Shown piece after piece: positions 1 through 7,395 of a stretch of 11,735 bases of DNA. The stretch lies in the NCBI GenBank assembly GCA_004299495.1, contig SCPY01000035.1, positions 1-11,735 on the forward strand, in the 5' to 3' direction. Numbering within the stretch: position 1 is the first letter of the stretch; every line of letters begins with the position of its first letter. The DNA is from a bacterium (GTDB lineage Bacteria; Omnitrophota; Gorgyraeia; Gygaellales; UBA12090). Below the pieces are notes generated by a model. It did no database searches, was not told the origin of the DNA, and saw only the letters and a program-made list of their open reading frames with translations. The translations under genes were made by a program, and so were the position numbers.

Positions 1-2759
1 GCTGTTATATCCCGCGATTCTCCGTTGTAGGTAAATCCCGGAGACAGCGCTATAGACACAACCCCAATTTTTTTCTGCACGTCGGGATTTTTGTAAAAAT
101 CATCTAAATTCCTAAGTAATTCCTCGTGTCTGGCTTCGGAAGTCAAAAAATGGGGTAGTGACCATTTGCGCATAAGAGGATCGCTTGTTCCCGTAAAATC
201 TTCGTCTATGTCTAAAATTATATTGGTTGCCTCTTCTGAGATATTTTTTAATGTTTGAATGTCCGCGGGAGAAACAATATGGATTCTTACCATTCTCGTG
301 TTCCTGACATCTTCCGATAAAATTTCAATTAATTTTTCTTCTTCCTTTTTTCCCATCCGTTTTTTTATTTGATCCTGCGTTTCTTTTATATAATTTTTAA
401 AACTGCCTTCTTGTGCAAGGCGAGACTTCAGGACAAACTTGTTATGGCCGCTTTCATTTTTCTCGCGCCTAACCAATATTTCATAAACGCCATATCCGGG
501 AACGTAAGTGCCGGAGGTTTCGCGCGCCTCTGGAGGAACAACCCATACAACTTCATCAACCAGGCCTTCCCCGACAGCAGGAGTGATAAAATTATCTATT
601 TCAAGATGATCCTGCGCAGTCTTTGCCAAATCTTCATTGTTTTTATCTAAAGCCGGCGTAACAACTATTCCGAAGTCTCCCCCTATGTCTTCGTGGGCAT
701 CAAAATGAACCAAAACTGTTTTTGTTTTTTTCTGTTGGCTTAAAGCAGGATCCGAAGCGGGAAGCAGGCCCATTTTCTGAGCCATCTTCCAGTAGAAAAA
801 TGCCCAATTATGATCCTGTTCAACCCCTATGAGAGAGCCATGCGGGCTAAAGGCCTGCGTTTTAAAGATATTATTATATATCTGCATCTGGCTGAAAAAT
901 TTTATGCTGGGGTCAGCGTAACGGTTTTTGATTTTTTCTTCCGAAATAAAATACGTACCATAGAGAAACCAGCGAAAAAAGTCTTTGCGCGAAAGCCATT
1001 GGAGGTTCGCTTTGTTCAAATTTTCTAATTTCGAAAAAAGCGCCTCTATCGCTTCAGCCTCTTGTTTGGTTAAAACCGCGCTCTTGATTATTTTGTTAAA
1101 GAATTCTTTTTTGGCGTATAAAACCCTGGCAGCTCCTAACCAATTGCTGCTATTTAAGTAATGCGTAAACTGTTTCCAGATAAAATTATCGTTATCCGTG
1201 CCTTCTAATTTTAGCAGGGAATCTAAATAATCTCCCACAGGTTGGCGCTTATTGCGTATTTTTTCCAGGAAAGATTTATCTTCCGCTGAGTGGCCAGGGG
1301 CGTCATATGCTATTCTCGCTTCAGCAGTCTTACGAAAAATATCAGGGACAAGTAAAGATAAGGCTGCGGCAACTCCGCCGCCAAAAAACATTTTTAGAAA
1401 ATCTCTCCGGGTTAATTCGTCATCACTCTCCGGAGAGTTGCCTCCAGCCGGAGAGCTTGCGTTTTTCTCTGGCCTGGTAATGGGAGAAGAGGTAGGCGCG
1501 GGTGTCCCGGCGGTTTCTTTATCTTCTTTATTTTTGATGATAGCGGAAGAGGAGCCCGGTGGAGAGCTTCCGGCTGGCAAACCCGAAGGCGAGGACGCCC
1601 CTTCCACTATAGCTACTTCAGGATTTAACGTATGGCTGTTACTAGTGAAGACAGATATAACATTATCGGTTAAGGGGGATGAGACGTGTTCATTGCCGGA
1701 TATTAAGATTGTTCCCTGAGGGTCCATAAGATTGCTAAGAGCCATTCCGCCGCTAAAGTAGTTTCTTATGGTTTGGCCGTAAGGGGCGTAAACCGGCTGT
1801 CGGATATTGTATTCGCCGTCTTTAAAGGATTTTTGGTAGGCCTGAAAATAGGTTGTCTTAGACCAGAGGATTTTAGAAGTTAGGCCCTGGAGATTTCCTT
1901 TGTCTATGAGCCAGGAATATAGTCCGCCCTTGCCGTAGAGCCTGGATTTAAACCACTGGGCAAGAATGAGAGAATAATAAACCTGCCTTAAGGGGGCGTA
2001 TCTTTTCGATGTGTTAATCTCTTTGGTTAGTTTTGGAAGAATCTTTTCCCGGATGAGCTGGCTTGCGTATTCATTGAGGGTTTTGAGGCGCGCGTCCTTA
2101 AAATTGTAAACAGCTGAATTTTTGAGATAATCCTGCTCCAGCATTACCTTCAGGGTTGCCTTGTAGATATAGGCATTGTCTTTGGTCTCGCGGATGATGA
2201 TTTCTCCGGGGACTATCCATGGCCTGGTGAGGGTGGGGATGGTAACATTTTCAGCTCCTAAGAGTTCTCCCGCTTTTTGATAAAGCTTATCCCAATATTC
2301 CTTGCCTTCGGGAGTTTCCGGAGAGGTGAATTTGGCAGTGTCTTTCTTTAGCTGAAGGTCTGCCTCAAGGAGAATTCTTCCGACATCGGTTGCTTCCAGG
2401 CCAGGGTCAATAATATTATCTTCTGCGTCAGGCCGAAGGTTTACCCAGAAGGCATCATTGGGCAGGGTTATCCCGACAAAGAAATAATTCAGCAAGGTTT
2501 TTGTGGTTTCTTCTAATTCGGGCTTGCGGGGATTCTTGAGATCGCCTTTATCCAGCAGGAGGCGGAAGTTATTTTGGCCGTTGTCATATCCCAGAGAGCG
2601 CAGGTGCAAAGGCCGGAATTTGTCCTGAATGAAGGAATTGCGAAAGGCATTGATGTGGCCAGAGATGTCTAACTGGCCTGCTAGTTGAGCAAAGCCGGAC
2701 TGCTCAAACAAAAGGCAGAAACATAACAAAAAAGATAAAATTTTACTTTTCCTGAGCAT
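1..2759 (-). CDS. Giant exported protein with internal Tat-like segment and UPF0489-type domain (partial, 3' end off window)
   Basis: One minus-strand frame stays open from its start to the left edge, about 920 codons with no stop. Residues are counted from the upstream ATG at 2774. I place the start at M6 (2759), which has AGGA just upstream; ATG 2774 has no Shine-Dalgarno. Residues 6-29 form a Sec signal peptide (basic, then hydrophobic, cleavage likely after GFA). Residues 30-385 are a large uncharacterised domain, resembling from memory one in Omnitrophota giant proteins. Residues 392-452 are a Ser/Pro/Gly linker with SSP repeats. Residues 456-461 read RRDFLK, followed by a hydrophobic stretch to about 480 and an AEA site, a textbook Tat leader in the middle of a protein. 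From about 645 the sequence resembles UPF0489: VEQDH (651-655), HFDAHED (690-696), an NFITPAV segment and DIDEDF (855-860). These Asp/His motifs recall the arginase fold metal site. The catalytic role is unknown. The gene is AT-richer than the neighbouring operon. Confidence 0.85.
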   Translation of the reverse strand, partial: MLRKSKILSFLLCFCLLFEQSGFAQLAGQLDISGHINAFRNSFIQDKFRPLHLRSLGYDNGQNNFRLLLDKGDLKNPRKPELEETTKTLLNYFFVGITLPNDAFWVNLRPDAEDNIIDPGLEATDVGRILLEADLQLKKDTAKFTSPETPEGKEYWDKLYQKAGELLGAENVTIPTLTRPWIVPGEIIIRETKDNAYIYKATLKVMLEQDYLKNSAVYNFKDARLKTLNEYASQLIREKILPKLTKEINTSKRYAPLRQVYYSLILAQWFKSRLYGKGGLYSWLIDKGNLQGLTSKILWSKTTYFQAYQKSFKDGEYNIRQPVYAPYGQTIRNYFSGGMALSNLMDPQGTILISGNEHVSSPLTDNVISVFTSNSHTLNPEVAIVEGASSPSGLPAGSSPPGSSSAIIKNKEDKETAGTPAPTSSPITRPEKNASSPAGGNSPESDDELTRRDFLKMFFGGGVAAALSLLVPDIFRKTAEARIAYDAPGHSAEDKSFLEKIRNKRQPVGDYLDSLLKLEGTDNDNFIWKQFTHYLNSSNWLGAARVLYAKKEFFNKIIKSAVLTKQEAEAIEALFSKLENLNKANLQWLSRKDFFRWFLYGTYFISEEKIKNRYADPSIKFFSQMQIYNNIFKTQAFSPHGSLIGVEQDHNWAFFYWKMAQKMGLLPASDPALSQQKKTKTVLVHFDAHEDIGGDFGIVVTPALDKNNEDLAKTAQDHLEIDNFITPAVGEGLVDEVVWVVPPEARETSGTYVPGYGVYEILVRREKNESGHNKFVLKSRLAQEGSFKNYIKETQDQIKKRMGKKEEEKLIEILSEDVRNTRMVRIHIVSPADIQTLKNISEEATNIILDIDEDFTGTSDPLMRKWSLPHFLTSEARHEELLRNLDDFYKNPDVQKKIGVVSIALSPGFTYNGESRDIT
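1401..1600 (-). repeat. Ser-Ser-Pro linker built of short GC-rich repeats with palindromes
   Basis: This part of the giant gene encodes the Ser/Pro/Gly linker and the Tat-like motif after it. It holds a perfect 14-bp palindrome, ACTCTCCGGAGAGT, at 1425-1438. The unit CCGGAGAG(C)TTGC is repeated directly at 1430-1441 and 1448-1460, and GGAGAGCTT recurs at 1561-1569. CCAGCCGGA at 1444-1452 has its exact reverse complement at 1569-1577. Each unit translates to SSPxG-like peptides, so the repeats and the linker appear to have expanded together. Confidence 0.5.
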
Positions 2760-2819
2760 TCTTTCCTGCGACATAATGGTGATTTCTGGCTGCCAGCCGT
2801 ATTTACTTTAAGTACTCAA

Positions 2820-2848
2820 AATATACTATATAGGATGAGGGAATTCAA
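2820..2848 (-). promoter_or_regulatory. Sigma70-type promoter of the giant exported gene
   Basis: Read on the minus strand there is a -35 TTGAAT (plus-strand 2843-2848), a 17-base spacer and a -10 TATATT (2820-2825). The -10 matches the consensus at five of six positions and the -35 at four. The predicted transcription start is near 2813, giving a leader of about 40-55 bases that includes a small dyad (CTGGC-T-GCCAG, 2786-2796). Sequence match only. Confidence 0.6.
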
Positions 2849-2868
2849 GGCTAAAACATGGGTTTTGG

Positions 2869-2880
2869 GAAAGCGCTTTC
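2869..2880. promoter_or_regulatory. 12-bp palindrome, LacI-family operator-like
   Basis: GAAAGCGCTTTC is a perfect palindrome with a central CG, the architecture of LacI/GalR-family operators; it closely resembles the core of CcpA cre sites. It lies between the two divergent promoters, about 20 bp upstream of the minus-strand -35 and about 26 bp upstream of the plus-strand -35, where a bound regulator could touch either polymerase. No regulator gene is visible in the window, so the bound protein is unknown. Confidence 0.4.
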
Positions 2881-2906
2881 TTTTGCGCGTAGAGGCCAAG
2901 AATGTC

Positions 2907-2935
2907 TTGACCGCCCCTTAAATTAACTATACAAT
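2907..2935 (+). promoter_or_regulatory. Sigma70-type promoter of the purH operon
   Basis: There is a -35 TTGACC (2907-2912), exactly 17 bases of spacer and a -10 TACAAT (2930-2935). Both boxes match consensus at five of six positions. The transcription start should fall near 2942, leaving a leader of about 65 bases before purH. A 7-bp inverted repeat (AGGGCTG 2937-2943, CAGCCCT 2950-2956) lies across the predicted start and may be an operator. The leader is too short for a purine or THF riboswitch. Confidence 0.65.
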
Positions 2936-3007
2936 TAGGGCTGTCGTTTCAGCCCTGAGAAGTTGCCTAAAGGATAACCATTATTAATATAGAAGGAGTA
3001 AAATAGG

Positions 3008-4573
3008 ATGGCTAAGATCAAACGCGCGTTGATTAGCGTTTCGGATAAGGCGGGAATCGTGGATTTTGCTCTTGGCCTGCATAAGCTGGGGGTGGAGATT
3101 CTGTCTACCGGCGGCACGGCAAAGGCGCTAAAAGAGGCAAAAATACCGGTGATTGAGGTTTCGGATTACACGGGTTTTCCGGAGATGCTTGACGGCCGGG
3201 TCAAGACCTTGCACCCTAAGATTCACGCCGGACTGCTTGCCCTCAGGGATAATCCGGAACATATGCGCACCATTAAGGAACATCAAATCGGCCTGATTGA
3301 TATGGTAGTGGTGAATCTTTATCCTTTTGAGAAAACCATCCAGAAGCCGGGAGTCAGCATAGAAGAAGTAATTGAAAATATTGATATCGGCGGTCCGAGC
3401 ATGCTTCGTTCCGCGGCCAAAAATCATTTATCGGTAGCGGTAGTGTGCAATCCCGCCAGATACACGGAGATTTTAGAAGAGCTCAATGAAAATAACGGCG
3501 GCCTGTCACAAAAGACAATGCGGGAACTGGGAATAGAGGTCTTTAGGGCAACCTCGCATTATGATAATGTAATCTACGGATATCTTAAGGAGCGCGTTTT
3601 GGAGGGTAAGGAAAAAACCGATGAGGCCTTCGGCCGGAGATTAGATTTAAGTTTTATCAAAATCCAGGACCTGCGTTACGGAGAAAATCCGCATCAGAAG
3701 GCGGCATTTTACCGCGACGCCAAGGATGCCAGAGGCCTTGCCCAGATGAAGCAGCTCTGGGGAAAAGAGCTTTCCTATAACAATATATTGGATATAAATT
3801 CCGCGGTCAACCTGGTAAAGGAATTTGAACTGCCCGCGGCAGTGTTTATCAAGCATAATAACCCTTGCGGAGTATCCGAAGATAAGAGCCTGGCAAAGGC
3901 ATACCGCCAGGCCTGGGCCTGCGATAAGCTTTCGGCATTCGGAGGCATTGTCGCCGTAAACAGGGAAATTGATTTGGCGCTTGCCAAATTGATTTCAAGA
4001 AGCGGATTTCTGGAGTGTATCATCTGCCCGAGGTTTAGCTTAGAGGCCTTAAGCATATTAAAGGACAAAAAAAACGTCCGGCTTTTAGAGCTGGCGCGCC
4101 TTACGGATACGCATAATGGACTGGACTTCAAAAAGGTTTCCGGCGGGCTTTTACTGCAGGATGAGGACGGGCTTACCCTGGATGAAACAAAGCTAAGGGT
4201 AGTTACCAAAAGAAAGCCTGGTGCTAAAGAAATGGAGTCGCTTATCTTTGCCTGGAAAGCGGCAAAACACGTGAAATCAAACGCTATTATTTTAGCCAGA
4301 GGCAGAAAGACCGTGGGTATCGGCGCGGGCCAGATGTCCCGCGTGGATTCGGTATATATCGCCACCAAAAAAGCGGGGGAACTCACCGCGGGCTCAAACC
4401 TTGCTTCAGACGCATTCTTTCCCAAGGAAGACGCCATCCAATTAGCCGCGAAATTTCAAATCCAGGCCATCATTCAGCCCGGCGGCTCCATTGCCGACGA
4501 ACAGATCATCAAAACGGCGGATAAACATGATATCGCCATGGTCTTTACCGGGATAAGGCACTTCAGGCATTAA
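3008..4573 (+). CDS. purH: Bifunctional AICAR formyltransferase / IMP cyclohydrolase
   Basis: PurH catalyses the last two steps of de novo IMP synthesis in the cytoplasm: formyl transfer from 10-formyl-THF to AICAR, then ring closure. The 521-residue length is normal for the family. Residues 1-140 are the MGS-like cyclohydrolase domain, with STGGT (33-37), LDGRVKTLHPKIHAG (61-75) and DIGGP (126-130). The formyltransferase domain follows with RYGENPHQ (223-230), SYNN (256-259) and the catalytic Lys-His in KHNNPCG (282-288), then SAFGG. The protein ends with the family signature GIRHFRH. The start is supported by AAGGAG at 2993-2998, nine bases before the ATG. This is the first gene of the operon and follows a good promoter. 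folC begins 12 bases after its stop. Nothing is broken or missing. Confidence 0.97.
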   Translation: MAKIKRALISVSDKAGIVDFALGLHKLGVEILSTGGTAKALKEAKIPVIEVSDYTGFPEMLDGRVKTLHPKIHAGLLALRDNPEHMRTIKEHQIGLIDMVVVNLYPFEKTIQKPGVSIEEVIENIDIGGPSMLRSAAKNHLSVAVVCNPARYTEILEELNENNGGLSQKTMRELGIEVFRATSHYDNVIYGYLKERVLEGKEKTDEAFGRRLDLSFIKIQDLRYGENPHQKAAFYRDAKDARGLAQMKQLWGKELSYNNILDINSAVNLVKEFELPAAVFIKHNNPCGVSEDKSLAKAYRQAWACDKLSAFGGIVAVNREIDLALAKLISRSGFLECIICPRFSLEALSILKDKKNVRLLELARLTDTHNGLDFKKVSGGLLLQDEDGLTLDETKLRVVTKRKPGAKEMESLIFAWKAAKHVKSNAIILARGRKTVGIGAGQMSRVDSVYIATKKAGELTAGSNLASDAFFPKEDAIQLAAKFQIQAIIQPGGSIADEQIIKTADKHDIAMVFTGIRHFRH

Positions 4574-4585
4574 TTAGTTCTGTTA

Positions 4586-5980
4586 ATGACTTACGTTGAA
4601 GCGATTCAATACCTGGAATCTTTTATTAATTATGAGAAAATTCCCGCCTTTTCCTACCCGGAATCCCTGAAATTAGAGCGGATGAAAGGTTTTCTGGCGC
4701 TGTTGGGCAATCCGCAGGAGGATTTGCGTTGTTTACATATCGCCGGGACTAAAGGAAAAGGCTCTGTGTGCGCCTTTGCGGCGTATATACTAAAGAATTC
4801 GGGATTCAGAGTAGGGTTGTATACCTCTCCGCATTTAACAGATTTCCGGGAGAGGATCCGGATATTAGAAATGACGCACGACGCTTGCCTGTCCGGCCCG
4901 CCTGCCTTCAGTCGGGCAGGCAGGCAGGCGCGGCGCGCGAGGCACGGCGATTTTGAGGGGATGATCAGTAAGAGGGAAATAGCCGGGCTCCTGCAAAGGT
5001 TCAGGCCGGCCATCGAAAAGTATAACCGCAATTGCAAATACGGGGCTTTAACCTTTTTTGAGGTTTATACGGCACTGGCATTTTTGTATTTTAAGCGGAA
5101 AAAAGTTGATTACGCGGTTTTAGAGACAGGCCTTGGGGGCAGGCTGGATGCCACAAACACAGTTAATCCGTTAGTCTGCGCGATTACACCGATAAGCTAT
5201 GATCATACGGATCAGCTGGGTAATACTCTTAAGAAAATCGCGGTGGAAAAAGCGGGAATCGTAAAGAGCGGCCTGCCGAAGGTGATAATCGCCCCGCAGG
5301 AAAAAGAGGCAAGAGAAGTCATAAGAAATCGCTGTAAAGAAACAGGCGCGCAATTATATGAGATTGGGAAGGATATTGTATGGCGTAAGAAGAATGACAC
5401 AGGAGGGTTCCAGGGCTTTTCGGTAAAAGGGGTAAGGGGAAATTATGATAACCTCAAGATAGGGCTCTTAGGAGAATATCAGCTGGGCAATGCCGCCCTG
5501 GCAATAGGGATGGTTGAGGCGCTGGCAGAGGAAAAGATTACAGCCCTGTCTATTCAGCGGGGCCTGAAAGAGGCGCTTTGGCCCGGGCGGCTTGAGGTGG
5601 CCTCCCGGAGGCCGTTCATAGTGCTTGACGGAGCGCATAACACGGCTTCGGCCGCGGCTCTTAAGGAAGCGCTTAAAAGACATTTTAAGTATAAAAAACT
5701 TATTTTGGTGCTGGGTATGTCTCAAGACAAGGATATTGAAGGCGTATGCGATATCCTCGCCCGTTTGGCCGGTAAAGTTATTCTCACTAAATCCGGAAAT
5801 TCCCGCGCGGCCGAGCCGGAATTTATTCAAAAAATGCTTCATAGGCAGGCAGAGTTAACAAAAAATATTAAAGAGGCAATCGCTATGGCAAAAAAATCAG
5901 CGAATCCGCGGGATTTAATCTTGATTACCGGCTCCCTGTTTGTGGCGGGAGAAGCAAGAATATGCTTAAAAACATATTAG
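4586..5980 (+). CDS. folC: Folylpolyglutamate synthase / dihydrofolate synthase
   Basis: FolC is an ATP-dependent Mur-ligase-type enzyme that adds glutamate to dihydropteroate and/or to tetrahydrofolate. Visible motifs are the P-loop GTKGKGS (54-60), YTSPHL (79-84), ETGLGGRLDATN (180-191), the catalytic-loop region YDHTDQLGNT (205-214), EKAGIVK (221-227) and LDGAHN (347-352) at the start of the C-terminal domain. The conserved end GSLFVAGEAR is present. Residues about 96-121 are an extra Arg/Ala/Gly-rich segment between DFRERIRI and MISKREI, where homologues have a short turn; its DNA is a GC-rich palindromic element (annotated separately). The start has no Shine-Dalgarno but gives a typical family N-terminus, and it lies 12 bases after purH, so translation is probably coupled. 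The 3' end overlaps mnmE by 19 bases. Whether the enzyme is mono- or bifunctional cannot be told from the sequence. Confidence 0.95.
   Translation: MTYVEAIQYLESFINYEKIPAFSYPESLKLERMKGFLALLGNPQEDLRCLHIAGTKGKGSVCAFAAYILKNSGFRVGLYTSPHLTDFRERIRILEMTHDACLSGPPAFSRAGRQARRARHGDFEGMISKREIAGLLQRFRPAIEKYNRNCKYGALTFFEVYTALAFLYFKRKKVDYAVLETGLGGRLDATNTVNPLVCAITPISYDHTDQLGNTLKKIAVEKAGIVKSGLPKVIIAPQEKEAREVIRNRCKETGAQLYEIGKDIVWRKKNDTGGFQGFSVKGVRGNYDNLKIGLLGEYQLGNAALAIGMVEALAEEKITALSIQRGLKEALWPGRLEVASRRPFIVLDGAHNTASAAALKEALKRHFKYKKLILVLGMSQDKDIEGVCDILARLAGKVILTKSGNSRAAEPEFIQKMLHRQAELTKNIKEAIAMAKKSANPRDLILITGSLFVAGEARICLKTY
4871..4948 (+). repeat. In-frame palindromic element inside folC
   Basis: This GC-rich segment encodes about 26 residues absent from the normal FolC core. 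CGCCTGCC (4899-4906) has its exact reverse complement GGCAGGCG at 4923-4930. A tighter hairpin also exists: GCCTGCC (4900-4906) with GGCAGGC (4915-4921) around an 8-base loop. An outer arm, GCTTGCCTG (4883-4891), pairs with CAGGCAGGC (4921-4929) apart from one mismatch. GGCA/CAGG units are repeated in tandem at 4914-4929. The reading frame is kept. This looks like an invading palindromic repeat, comparable in behaviour to Rickettsia palindromic elements; the exact borders are uncertain. Confidence 0.65.
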
Positions 5981-7395
5981 ACGATACTATTGCCGCGGTC
6001 TCAACTCCGTTAGGCAAAGGGGGAATCGGCATAGTGCGCCTAAGCGGCAAAGAAGCGCTCAGTATCGCGGATAAGATATTTCAGGCCAGGGACGGCCAAA
6101 AGCCATCCGCCTTTAAGACCTATACGGTGCATTATGGATGGATTATCAGAGGCCTGCGGTCTCGAGTGAAAAGAGGCAGGCGGCCCGAGGCAGGGGACAG
6201 GGGGCCAGGCATTGTGGATGAAGTTTTACTGACCGTGATGCGCGCTCCCGGAAGCTACACCAGGGAAGATATCGTTGAAATCAGCTGCCACAGCGGGATT
6301 GTGGTATTGAGGGAGATTCTGGATCTGGTTTTGTCTTGCGGCGCGCGCCCGGCAGAAGCCGGAGAGTTTACCAAGCGGGCGTTCTTAAACGGCAGAATTG
6401 ACTTAAGCAAGGCAGAGGCAGTTTTAGATATCATCAACGCGAAAACAAATCTTGGCCTTGCCAGCGCGGTGAATCAGCTGCGGGGCGGATTATTTAATGA
6501 GGTCAGGCGCGCCGCCGATAATCTTTTAGAGGTAATCGCGCTCCTGGAAGCGAATATTGATTTCCCCGAAGAGGATATAGGGGAAGCGGATAAGAAAAAA
6601 ATAAACAGGGCAATCGCGCTCGCCGCCGAAGAGATAGGCAGCTTGCTTGATTCCTCAAGCCACGGCAAAGTCTTGCGCGAAGGCATAAGCGCGGTTATCC
6701 TGGGCAGGGCCAATGTTGGCAAGTCTTCGCTTCTTAACGCCCTGCTCAAGGAAGAGCGGGCAATAGTGACCCCTATTCCGGGGACTACGCGCGATTGCAT
6801 AGAAGAAATTTTGGATTTAAAGGGAATTCCCTTGAAGATTGCCGATACCGCGGGTATAATAGAGCCGAGGGATTTGATTGAGGAAAAGGCGCTTGGCCGC
6901 ACTCAAAGTTATTTTGAGAAAGCGGATTTGGTTTTGTTGGTTTTCGACGGCGCGCGCGCGTTGACCCATCAGGATATACAACTGATGGAAAAGGCAAAAC
7001 GTAAGCCCGTCATTGTCATTCTCAATAAAAGCGACCTTAAGGTAAAAATAGACGAAACCCGGATAAAGAAGTATTTCCGCGATGTGGTCAGGATTTCAGC
7101 CCTTCATCATCAGGGATTAAAAGAATTAGAGGAAAAAATTATTCAATCAGCCTGGCAGGGAAAAATAGAGCCGTCAAGCGAGGTAATGGTGACTAACTCA
7201 AGGCATGCCCAGGCATTAAGGGACGCCTCCGCGCTCCTGGCATCGGCAAGGGATTCGCTTAATAAAAACCTGTCGGTAGAGTTTATTTCCGAAGACCTGA
7301 AGGCATGTCTTTTCTGCCTTCGCGATATTACCGGAGAGACAATAAGGGATGATATTTTGGATAAGATATTCAATGAATTCTGCATAGGCAAATGA
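5962..7395 (+). CDS. mnmE: tRNA uridine-5-carboxymethylaminomethyl modification GTPase MnmE
   Basis: With MnmG, MnmE installs the (carboxymethyl)aminomethyl group on U34 of certain tRNAs, using GTP and methylene-THF. The 477 residues contain the N-terminal TrmE domain (STPLGKGGIGIVRLSG, 14-29; SYTREDIVEISCH, 98-110), the helical domain with GRIDLSKAEA (144-153), and an inserted G domain. The G motifs are G1 GRANVGKS (248-255), G2 PGTTRD (273-278), G3 DTAG (295-298) and G4 NKSD (355-358). The C-terminus FCIGK carries the conserved Cys. Residues about 63-82 are an Arg/Gly-rich insertion just before VDEVLLTVMRAP, where homologues have a short loop. The start has GGGAG at 5947-5951, 10 bases upstream, and lies inside the end of folC; the stop overlaps the folE start in ATGA. 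Catalytic and binding motifs all appear intact. Confidence 0.97.
   Translation: MLKNILDDTIAAVSTPLGKGGIGIVRLSGKEALSIADKIFQARDGQKPSAFKTYTVHYGWIIRGLRSRVKRGRRPEAGDRGPGIVDEVLLTVMRAPGSYTREDIVEISCHSGIVVLREILDLVLSCGARPAEAGEFTKRAFLNGRIDLSKAEAVLDIINAKTNLGLASAVNQLRGGLFNEVRRAADNLLEVIALLEANIDFPEEDIGEADKKKINRAIALAAEEIGSLLDSSSHGKVLREGISAVILGRANVGKSSLLNALLKEERAIVTPIPGTTRDCIEEILDLKGIPLKIADTAGIIEPRDLIEEKALGRTQSYFEKADLVLLVFDGARALTHQDIQLMEKAKRKPVIVILNKSDLKVKIDETRIKKYFRDVVRISALHHQGLKELEEKIIQSAWQGKIEPSSEVMVTNSRHAQALRDASALLASARDSLNKNLSVEFISEDLKACLFCLRDITGETIRDDILDKIFNEFCIGK
6148..6210 (+). repeat. In-frame GC-rich insertion in mnmE, probably palindrome-derived
   Basis: The segment encodes roughly 20 Arg/Gly/Pro-rich residues in the N-terminal domain of MnmE, at a position where the family normally has a short linker. 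GCCTGC (6152-6157) is matched by its reverse complement GCAGGC (6176-6181). The stretch from GGCAGGCGG to CCCGAGGCAGGG resembles the right arm of the folC element (GGCAGGCG...GCGAGGCACGG). The palindrome is weaker than in folC, so this may be an older, decayed copy. Borders are approximate. Confidence 0.4.

Noticed and set aside
1..1610. A separate gene starting within the linker for the Tat/UPF0489 half of the giant protein
   Set aside because: The only Met near the Tat-like motif is after RRDFLK, and the GTG at plus-strand 1607 has no convincing ribosome binding site. The frame is continuous, so a single protein is preferred.
1252..1719. A 155-codon plus-strand open frame, with shorter ones at 369-650 and 810-1028
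   Set aside because: They lie antisense to the continuous minus-strand gene, lack ribosome binding sites and have low-complexity translations that follow the linker repeats.
2936..3007. Purine or THF riboswitch in the purH leader
   Set aside because: The leader is only about 65 bases, with no conserved riboswitch core visible.
3775..4437. A 220-codon minus-strand open frame
   Set aside because: It is the antisense shadow of purH, whose conserved motifs cover the whole stretch; its Ser-rich translation is typical of such shadows.
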